DNA from: JBBRXJ01 sp038248505
GTDB lineage: Bacteria > Bacteroidota > Bacteroidia > Bacteroidales > JBBRXJ01
Direction: 5' to 3'
DNA: 5,009 nt
NCBI GenBank assembly: GCA_038248505.1
Contig: JBBRXJ010000122.1
Span: forward strand, 1 to 5,009
Below the pieces are notes generated by a model. That model saw only the letters and a list, made by a program, of their open reading frames with translations. It was not told where the DNA came from and made no database searches. This document shows positions 1-5,009 of the stretch, one piece after another; position 1 is the stretch's first letter, and every line of letters starts with the position of its first letter. Position numbers and translations under genes: made by a program.

Positions 1-1074
1 GAAGGAGAGGAAGGGGTTTCAAAAAAGAAAAAAGAGTATCCACCAACTAGTCGGGAGTTTTATTTGCAAAATATTCCGCTCACCGATTCAATGATGGCTG
101 TGTCGCATGAAAACATTGAAAATAGCTTATATGCGGCTGGCGATATTTATAAAAATGATTTAAAAGAATATGCCGAAGCGGTTAAGGTCTATGAAGATCT
201 GTTAAAGAGATATCCGGATAGTAAATACGCTATTCTTACAGCTTATCAATTATATAAACTCTCTAAAGAGGCTGGTCTTACTGCTAAAGCGGAACAGTAT
301 AAAAATTATATTTTAAAGAATTATCCCGAGAGTATGTACGCAAAGGTAATTCTTGACCCAAGCTATCTTGACCGTCTTAAAGATGAAGAAAGTAAGGCAA
401 ATAAATATTATAGTGAAACGTTTTCGCTTTTTAAAAATAGTCAGTTTACTCAGGTTGTAAATAACTGTGATTATGGCTTGCAGAATTTTGTTAGTGATAA
501 GGATCTTGTAAAACGTTTTACTTATCTGCGAATACTTGCATTAGGTAATAATGGTGACATTCGATTGTTTAGACAAAACTTGCGTCAATTTGTAGTTGAT
601 TATCCGAAGGGGGAAACCGCAAAGGATGCAAAAAGTATTTTGGCTTATCTTGATAAGGCTTATTCTGATATACGAATTGAAGAGCAAAAACAAATTGCAG
701 AAGATATTTATAAATTTAATCTGGATGAACCACATGCAGTTGTTATATTTATTGAGGCAAATGCAAATATGAATCAAATCGTATTTAATATTATTAACTT
801 AAATCTGGAGCAATTTGATTCATTGGGTTTGAATGTGAATGGAGAGATGCTATCAGAGAACAACAATATTTGTGTTGTGAATGAATTCTTGAATGCTAAT
901 GCAGCAAATCGTTATATTAAAAATTGTTTGACTCAAAAGGATGAAATAATTAAAGAATCAAATTCGACGGACTTAAACATAATGCCTATTTCAATAACTA
1001 ATTTCAATATTCTTAAAAACGACAAGTCGCTTGAACGTTACACCGAATACTATCTTAAATATTACAATAAATAA
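1..1074 (+). CDS. porW: Type IX secretion system TPR lipoprotein PorW/SprE, C-terminal part (5' end outside window)
   Basis: The reading frame is open from base 1 to TAA at 1072-1074, so this is the last 357 residues of a larger protein; the signal peptide and lipobox would lie off the left edge. PorW (SprE in gliding flavobacteria) is an outer-membrane-anchored periplasmic lipoprotein needed for T9SS secretion and thought to link the PorK/N ring to the translocon. Visible residues 18-26 (REFYLQNIP) and the helical segment at about 37-118, with AAGDIYKNDLKEYAEAVKVY and repeated YP turns, look like tetratricopeptide repeats. A second helical stretch follows at about 125-225. From about 237 a mixed alpha/beta C-terminal domain begins (FNLDEPHAVVIFIEAN, then ISITNFNILKNDKSLERY), a pattern I associate with the SprE/PorW C terminus. 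The next gene, porX, belongs to the same system. The assignment rests on recalled family patterns; a generic TPR protein is the alternative. Confidence 0.82.
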   Translation, partial: EGEEGVSKKKKEYPPTSREFYLQNIPLTDSMMAVSHENIENSLYAAGDIYKNDLKEYAEAVKVYEDLLKRYPDSKYAILTAYQLYKLSKEAGLTAKAEQYKNYILKNYPESMYAKVILDPSYLDRLKDEESKANKYYSETFSLFKNSQFTQVVNNCDYGLQNFVSDKDLVKRFTYLRILALGNNGDIRLFRQNLRQFVVDYPKGETAKDAKSILAYLDKAYSDIRIEEQKQIAEDIYKFNLDEPHAVVIFIEANANMNQIVFNIINLNLEQFDSLGLNVNGEMLSENNNICVVNEFLNANAANRYIKNCLTQKDEIIKESNSTDLNIMPISITNFNILKNDKSLERYTEYYLKYYNK

Positions 1075-1085
1075 TTATTGTAATA
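1060..1085 (+). repeat. Perfect 11-bp inverted repeat spanning the porW stop codon
   Basis: Bases 1060-1070 (TATTACAATAA) are the exact reverse complement of 1075-1085 (TTATTGTAATA), leaving a 4-base loop (1071-1074) that contains the TAA stop. The stem is almost all A/T, with one G-C pair, and is followed by AAAACGATTTTT rather than an immediate U-tract. It is therefore a weak intrinsic terminator at best. It could instead be a 3'-end stabilising hairpin or an operator-like palindrome in front of porX. The symmetry is read directly; any role is inference. Confidence 0.5.
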
Positions 1086-1178
1086 AAACGATTTTTAATA
1101 AGCCTAATAATTAATTAAAGGTGTTTACGTTATTAAGAACAGATGATTTTTTCTTTTCAATCATAAAAAAATGTACGA

Positions 1179-2738
1179 ATGAAAAATGTTAATATTCTTT
1201 GGGTTGATGACGAAATTGATGTGTTAAAGCCGCATATATTGTTTTTGACAGAAAAAGGCTATAATGTTATTACAGCTACTAACGGTAGTCAAGCTCTTGA
1301 TGAGATATTTAAACATTCTCTGGATTTAGTTTTTTTAGATGAAAACATGCCTGGTTTAAGTGGATTAGAAACGCTTAGTAAAATTAAGTTACTAAAACCA
1401 GATTTGCCTGTGGTAATGATTACTAAGAATGAAGAAGAAGATATTATGGATGCCGCTATTGGCTCTCAAATTCGTGATTATCTTATAAAACCCGTAAACC
1501 CTAATCAAATCTTATTAGCAATAAAAAAGAATATTGATAATCAGCGATTGGTTACCGAAAAAACAACCTCTGATTATCAGTCAGAATTTGGACGAATTGG
1601 TTTGCAAATTAATGATTCTTTAACATTTAAAGATTGGGTTGAGGTATATAAGAAACTCGTTTACTGGGAATTGGAGCTTGAAAAAACGGGTCGTAGCGAG
1701 ATGTTTGAAATATTGAATATGCAAAAACGCGAAGCAAATGCTATTTTTGCAAAGTATGTGCGTAATTCGTATTACAAATGGTTTGATGATGATACTAAAG
1801 ATAAGCCCTTATTATCACATAATATAATGCGTCAGCGAATTTTTCCGATGCTTGATAAAGGCGAGAAAGTGTGTATGATTTTTATTGATAATTTACGTTT
1901 TGACCAATGGCGTATGATTTATGCCTCATTAAAAAATTATTTTACCATTGAACAAGAAGAACTTTATTGCAGCATTTTGCCAACAACTACTCAGTATGCT
2001 CGTAATGCCATCTTTGGTGGTTTAATGCCTCAAGAGATAGATAAGATTATTCCAAATCTTTGGCTTAATGATGAAGAAGAGGGCGGTAAAAATCTGCATG
2101 AACTTGATTTGTTTACAAAACTAGTAAGTCGCTACGGTAAGAATTATAAGTATTCGTATGACAAAATTAATAATAAAAAAGGGGAGAAAAATGTACTGAA
2201 GAATTATGAGAGTTTGAAAAATAATCAGCTAAATATGCTGGTGTATAATTTTGTAGATATTTTGTCTCATGCTCGCACAACCGTTGATATGATTAAAGAA
2301 CTAACGGATGATGAGTCTGCTTATCGATCTTTAACATTATCATGGTTTAATCATTCAGGACTACTTGATTTATTAAAAAAACTATCAGAAGAGAAAGTGA
2401 AAGTTGTTATAACAACCGATCATGGTTCGATAAAAGTGGACAATCCGATTAAAGTAATTGGAGATCGTGAGACATCAAGTAATCTAAGATTTAAGTCGGG
2501 TAAAAATATCAATTACAACCCTAAAGAAGTGGTTGAAATTAAAGATCTCAAAAAGGCACATCTACCTGAACGAAACATTAGTTTTACCTATATTTTTGCT
2601 ACGGGTGCTGATTATTTTGTGTATCCAAATAATTACAATCATTTTGTAAATTATTACCGCAATACCTTTCAGCATGGTGGTGTTTCAATGGAAGAAATGC
2701 TGATTCCTTTTGTAGTTTTAAAACCCAATAATGTTTAG
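1179..2738 (+). CDS. porX: PorX: T9SS response regulator with PglZ (alkaline phosphatase superfamily) effector domain
   Basis: This 519-residue protein matches the length of known PorX proteins (about 518 aa). Residues 1-120 are a CheY-like receiver: acidic pocket D10/D11, phospho-acceptor D54 in FLDENMPG, T82, and K104 in LIKPV. A helical linker (about 121-225) follows. From about 230 comes a PglZ domain with candidate metal and catalytic residues D237 (IFIDNLRFD), T271 (LPTTTQYAR), D360/H364 (DILSH), D414/H415 (TTDHG) and H499 (QHGGVSMEEM). There is no helix-turn-helix, so output is not classical DNA binding by a winged helix. In studied Bacteroidota, PorX is phosphorylated by the kinase PorY, contacts the motor protein PorL and the sigma factor SigP, and its PglZ domain has been reported to cleave oligonucleotides. 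No porY lies in the window. ATG 1179 follows an A-rich leader and fits the family N terminus. The gene is likely transcribed together with tsaE. Confidence 0.95.
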   Translation: MKNVNILWVDDEIDVLKPHILFLTEKGYNVITATNGSQALDEIFKHSLDLVFLDENMPGLSGLETLSKIKLLKPDLPVVMITKNEEEDIMDAAIGSQIRDYLIKPVNPNQILLAIKKNIDNQRLVTEKTTSDYQSEFGRIGLQINDSLTFKDWVEVYKKLVYWELELEKTGRSEMFEILNMQKREANAIFAKYVRNSYYKWFDDDTKDKPLLSHNIMRQRIFPMLDKGEKVCMIFIDNLRFDQWRMIYASLKNYFTIEQEELYCSILPTTTQYARNAIFGGLMPQEIDKIIPNLWLNDEEEGGKNLHELDLFTKLVSRYGKNYKYSYDKINNKKGEKNVLKNYESLKNNQLNMLVYNFVDILSHARTTVDMIKELTDDESAYRSLTLSWFNHSGLLDLLKKLSEEKVKVVITTDHGSIKVDNPIKVIGDRETSSNLRFKSGKNINYNPKEVVEIKDLKKAHLPERNISFTYIFATGADYFVYPNNYNHFVNYYRNTFQHGGVSMEEMLIPFVVLKPNNV

Positions 2739-2740
2739 CT

Positions 2741-3163
2741 ATGGCTTTTTCAATTAAGGTATCAGATATTTCTGAAGTGGGTCAGGCAGCAGAACAGTTA
2801 TTAAATGCTTGTAAGGGTAGTCGAATGTATGCTGTTTTTGGCGAAATGGGAGCTGGTAAAACTACCTTAATTAAAGAGATTTGTCGAATATTGGGTTATA
2901 GTGGGCATGTTACAAGCCCTACATTTACTATTGTTAATGAGTATCGTACAGAGAAAAACGAGATCATTTTTCATATAGACTTTTATCGTATTGGTGATGA
3001 AAAAGAAGCATATGATATAGGCTACGAAGAGTATTTTTATGGTACCAATTGGTGCTTTATTGAATGGCCTGAGAAGGTAGCTGATTTGGTGCCAGAACAT
3101 TTTGTTAGAGTTAATATAACTTTAAATTCAGATTTTTCACGAACGATTTCATGCGATGAGTAA
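2741..3163 (+). CDS. tsaE: tRNA threonylcarbamoyladenosine (t6A37) biosynthesis ATPase TsaE
   Basis: The 140-residue product has the usual TsaE size. TsaE is the cytoplasmic P-loop ATPase that works with TsaB, TsaC and TsaD to place threonylcarbamoyl on A37 of ANN-decoding tRNAs. Seen in the sequence: a Walker A loop at residues 34-42 (GEMGAGKTT), the family motif SPTF at 59-62 followed by IVNEY, HIDFYR at 78-83, and a Walker B-like CFIEWPEK at 105-112. All are in the family order with no missing key residue. The start ATG lies two bases after the porX stop. There is no clear Shine-Dalgarno sequence (upstream bases AATAATGTTTAGCT), so translation may depend on coupling to porX or on the weak-SD initiation common in Bacteroidota. 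The remaining t6A genes are not in the window. The family assignment is secure. Confidence 0.96.
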   Translation: MAFSIKVSDISEVGQAAEQLLNACKGSRMYAVFGEMGAGKTTLIKEICRILGYSGHVTSPTFTIVNEYRTEKNEIIFHIDFYRIGDEKEAYDIGYEEYFYGTNWCFIEWPEKVADLVPEHFVRVNITLNSDFSRTISCDE

Positions 3164-3259
3164 GTCCTACCGGATTTATTAAAAAAAAAGGTAAGTGAGA
3201 CTTATATTTCAAGGCTTGGTCTTAGTTCTTATGTCGTTTTACTCCTTTAATTAAAAAGG

Positions 3260-3291
3260 TTTGGTTTTCTGCCTGTAAGTTAGTACCTTCA
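3260..3291 (+). promoter_or_regulatory. Possible Bacteroidota-type promoter for ald
   Basis: TTTG at 3260-3263 and TACCTTCA at 3284-3291 are 20 bases apart. The Bacteroidota primary sigma factor consensus is TTTG, then 19-21 bases, then TAnnTTTG. The -33 box is exact; the -7 box keeps TA and the first TT but not the final TG. Transcription would begin near 3298, leaving a short leader before ATG 3317. The -7 match is partial and such matches occur by chance in AT-rich DNA. A second -7-like TATATTTC at 3203-3210 has no well-placed -33 box. Confidence 0.3.
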
Positions 3292-3304
3292 TGTTTTAAC
3301 ATTG

Positions 3305-3309
3305 AAAGG
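3305..3309 (+). promoter_or_regulatory. Shine-Dalgarno-like site that supports the ATG 3317 start of ald
   Basis: AAAGG ends seven bases before ATG 3317, a normal spacing. It favours this ATG over the in-frame TTG at 3302, which would place the site inside the coding region. porX and tsaE show no comparable site. Confidence 0.45.
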
Positions 3310-3316
3310 TAAAGCT

Positions 3317-4519
3317 ATGTCGTACACATCATTGAATAAAGGCATTTTACTTCCGCGCGAGGAGATGCTTGAAGTTGCACATAAACAAAAACATCTTGTA
3401 ATAGGCATTCCACGTGAGATACATGATTCTGAAAGCCGTGTGCCTTTAACTCCCGAATCGGTTGAAATATTAGTAAATACAGGCCACGATGTTATTATTG
3501 AGAGCGGAGCAGGCAAAGGTTCTAATTATGATGATAAGGATTACAGTGAATGTGGTGGTTTTATTATTAATAGCCGCAATGATGTTTTAAAAGCCGATGT
3601 GGTTATGAAGGTAGCTCCTTTTCATCAGGAAGATATTGAATTGTTTAAGGGAAATCAGATAATTATCTCATCAATACATTTAAATGGGAATGGACGTGAT
3701 TTGATGCGCGGTATTATGCAAAAAAAAGTTACTGCCGTTGATTATGAGAATATAAAGGATGAGTATAATGAATTTCCGGTGGAGCGTACTATGGACGCTA
3801 TTTCAGGGAATACGGCCATATTAATTGCGGCTGAATATCTCAGCAATGCGTTTAATGGCAAAGGGGTTATGTTGGGTGGTATACCTGGTATTACGCCAAC
3901 AGAAGTAGTTATTTTAGGCGCGGGTACAGCGGCTGAATATGCAGCACGTGCTGCCATGGGGATGGGGGCTGTAGTTAAAATTTTTGATACATCAACATTT
4001 CGTTTACGAAACTTACAGAATATGTTAGGGCAGCGTTTGTACACTTCGGTCTTTCATCCGCGTGTGTTGCAGAAAGCACTTAAGTCTGCTGATGTTGTTA
4101 TTGGCGCATTGCCGCATACCGAGGATTGTCGTAATTATTTTATTACTGAAGACATGATTCGCGAAATGAAACGAGGCTCCGTAATCATTGATCTTTCTAT
4201 TGACCAGGGAGGTTGCATGGAAACATCGGAATATCGTGATAAGAAAGACCCTTTTTATGTTAAGCATGGCATACTTCATTATTGTGTTACAAATATGCCT
4301 TCGCGTGTAGCACGTACTGCTTCAATTGCTTTTAGTAATGTTTTTACCCCGCTGTTGCTTCGCATGGGGCAATCGGGGAGCCTCAATCAATTTCTAAAAG
4401 AAGATCCGGGATTTCGTAATGGAGTATATGTATTTAATGGCATTTTAACCAATCAGCATATTGGAAAGTACTTAGATATACCATCGCAGAATATTGAATT
4501 ATTGTTGGCAGCTTTTTAA
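3317..4519 (+). CDS. ald: Alanine dehydrogenase (long Bacteroidota form)
   Basis: The 400-residue product is predicted to catalyse L-alanine + NAD+ + H2O to pyruvate + NH4+ + NADH, in the cytoplasm, for alanine catabolism or ammonium assimilation. It belongs to the AlaDH/PNT family. The N-terminal substrate domain has GIPREIHDSESRVPLTP, with R41 at the position of the pyruvate-binding arginine, K98 in MKVAPF and H121 in SSIHLNG. The nucleotide domain has a Rossmann loop VVILGAGTAAE with glycines at 201 and 203. IDLSIDQGGCMETS carries D296 in the usual active-site DQGG motif, and HYCVTNMPS includes N326. It is about 30 residues longer than classical Ald (about 370), mainly from an N-terminal extension containing LLPREEMLEV that I recall as typical of Bacteroidota homologues. 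A transhydrogenase alpha subunit is less likely, since Ald-type DQGG and NMP motifs are kept and no membrane part follows. ATG 3317 is preferred over TTG 3302. It is probably a separate transcription unit, with 153 bases to tsaE. Confidence 0.92.
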   Translation: MSYTSLNKGILLPREEMLEVAHKQKHLVIGIPREIHDSESRVPLTPESVEILVNTGHDVIIESGAGKGSNYDDKDYSECGGFIINSRNDVLKADVVMKVAPFHQEDIELFKGNQIIISSIHLNGNGRDLMRGIMQKKVTAVDYENIKDEYNEFPVERTMDAISGNTAILIAAEYLSNAFNGKGVMLGGIPGITPTEVVILGAGTAAEYAARAAMGMGAVVKIFDTSTFRLRNLQNMLGQRLYTSVFHPRVLQKALKSADVVIGALPHTEDCRNYFITEDMIREMKRGSVIIDLSIDQGGCMETSEYRDKKDPFYVKHGILHYCVTNMPSRVARTASIAFSNVFTPLLLRMGQSGSLNQFLKEDPGFRNGVYVFNGILTNQHIGKYLDIPSQNIELLLAAF

Positions 4520-4575
4520 AAACAGTAATAGGAATGTCTTTCTGATTTGTTTTTTTGTGTTTTTTTAATTTTTAA
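4520..4575. other. T-rich spacer between ald and the transposase remnant
   Basis: This spacer holds T-tracts around 4548-4572. The only upstream symmetry is a poor one (CAG 4523-4525 with CTG 4542-4544 and mismatched flanks), so I do not call an intrinsic terminator, although ald transcription may well end here. No coding potential is visible. The in-frame stop TAA at 4573-4575 marks the left limit of the transposase frame. Confidence 0.4.
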
Positions 4576-5009
4576 ATAGATTGCGCTAGAGGCAAAGAAG
4601 TACCGAAGATTTTTTTGGAAAATTATAGTGGAGCACTTCAAACAGATGGTTACGCAGCATACAATATTTTTGAAGGAAAGGAAAATGTTACCCTGTTAGC
4701 ATTTATGACACATGCTAACAGATATTTTGATGAAGCCAAGAACAGCGATAATAGAAGAGCTATAGAAATGTTAACACTCCTGCAGCCACTATATAATGAG
4801 GAAAAGGTTGCACGAGACAGCGTTCTAAACCCGGAAGAACGAATGCAATTAAGGTTTAGAAAAATCTAAACCAACATTAGAAGAAATAGAAAAATGGTTT
4901 AAGCATACGACAGAGACAACAAACATACTGCCACAAAGCCCACTGGGCAAAGCAATTGCTTACATGCAAAATCTTTGGCCACGCTTAATCCGTTATCTTG
5001 ATGATGGAC
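4576..5009 (+). pseudogene. IS66-family transposase, 5'-truncated and frameshifted, continuing beyond the window
   Basis: The frame opens at 4576 right after a stop. Its first recognisable residues, DCARGKEVPKIFLENYSG (from 4579), correspond to the middle of the IS66 DDE transposase. LQTDGYAAYN holds the second catalytic Asp. LLAFMTHANRYFDEAK corresponds to the usual CMAHARRYF region, but Cys and one Arg are replaced. The frame stops at 4867-4869. One frame further on (from about 4862) homology resumes with KSKPTLEEIEKWF and LPQSPLGKAIAYMQNLWPRL, ending at RYLDDG at the window edge. Joining the two frames across the A-run at 4860-4864 restores the family pattern ERMQLRF-RKSKP. The N-terminal part with the first catalytic Asp is missing on the left; the final Glu region (DNN...) would lie to the right. 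It is therefore an inactive remnant unless the frameshift is a sequencing error, and even then it lacks its start. Confidence 0.88.
4693..4721 (+). repeat. Perfect 10-bp inverted repeat inside the IS66 remnant
   Basis: CTGTTAGCAT (4693-4702) and ATGCTAACAG (4712-4721) are exact reverse complements around a 9-base loop. The right arm covers the codons where the usual His-Ala-Arg-Arg reads His-Ala-Asn-Arg. The repeat is read directly. It probably has no regulatory role, since it lies inside a broken coding region. Confidence 0.5.

Noticed and set aside
64..66. TTG as the start of the first gene
   Set aside because: The frame is open to base 1 and the residues before it (REFY, leading into LQNIP) fit the family pattern, so the gene enters from outside the window.
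541..777. Minus-strand open frame of 78 codons opposite porW
   Set aside because: It lies wholly within a well-supported plus-strand gene, has no recognisable domain, and its Ile/Cys/Asn-rich composition is that of an antisense shadow.
1075..1178. A Bacteroidota promoter directly upstream of porX
   Set aside because: I found no TTTG box with a correctly spaced TAnnTTTG box here; TACGTTAT near 1127-1134 lacks a -33 partner.
2867..3100. Minus-strand open frame opposite tsaE
   Set aside because: It is a shadow of tsaE, covering its Walker A to Walker B region, with no motif of its own.
3302..3304. TTG as the start of ald
   Set aside because: ATG 3317 in the same frame has a correctly spaced AAAGG upstream, and the five extra residues resemble no conserved sequence.
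3289..4279. Three minus-strand open frames opposite ald (3289-3516, 3742-4044, 4025-4279)
   Set aside because: All lie opposite conserved ald codons, overlap or abut one another, and show no family motif.
4615..4869. An independent 84-residue hypothetical protein starting at TTG 4615
   Set aside because: Its sequence is the middle of an IS66 transposase and homology extends upstream of the TTG and downstream in another frame, so it is part of a pseudogene.
1..5009. A new defence, CRISPR or phage-related system
   Set aside because: There is no repeat-spacer array, nuclease, helicase or phage gene. PglZ also occurs in BREX defence loci, but here it is fused to a receiver domain in the PorX arrangement and no BREX partners are present.

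Overview
The window is AT-rich and carries four genes plus a transposase remnant, all on the plus strand. The gene content points to a member of the Bacteroidota with a type IX secretion system (T9SS), probably of the Bacteroidales/Marinilabiliales type. The evidence is the C-terminal part of a PorW/SprE-like T9SS lipoprotein, a full-length PorX (receiver + PglZ response regulator), and the long Bacteroidota form of alanine dehydrogenase with an N-terminal extension. The exact genus cannot be read from the window.

Layout: (1) bases 1-1074, 3' part of porW/sprE, with its start off the left edge. (2) 1075-1178, AT-rich spacer that opens with a perfect 11-bp inverted repeat around the porW stop. 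(3) 1179-2738, porX. (4) 2741-3163, tsaE, two bases after the porX stop. (5) 3164-3316, spacer with a poly-A tract, a weak foldable stretch and a possible Bacteroidota-type promoter. (6) 3317-4519, ald. (7) 4520-4575, T-rich spacer. (8) 4576 to the right edge, a 5'-truncated and frameshifted IS66-family transposase that runs out of the window. No gene-free stretch exceeds 300 bases.

Functionally, porW and porX belong to the same secretion machine. PorW is a periplasmic, outer-membrane-anchored structural component; PorX is a cytoplasmic regulator and possible phosphodiesterase. Their side-by-side placement is the most informative feature of the window. tsaE (tRNA t6A synthesis) is probably co-transcribed with porX. 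ald is likely a separate unit. The IS66 piece is decaying mobile DNA. I see no tRNA, rRNA, CRISPR array or riboswitch, and no evidence for an entirely new multi-gene system.
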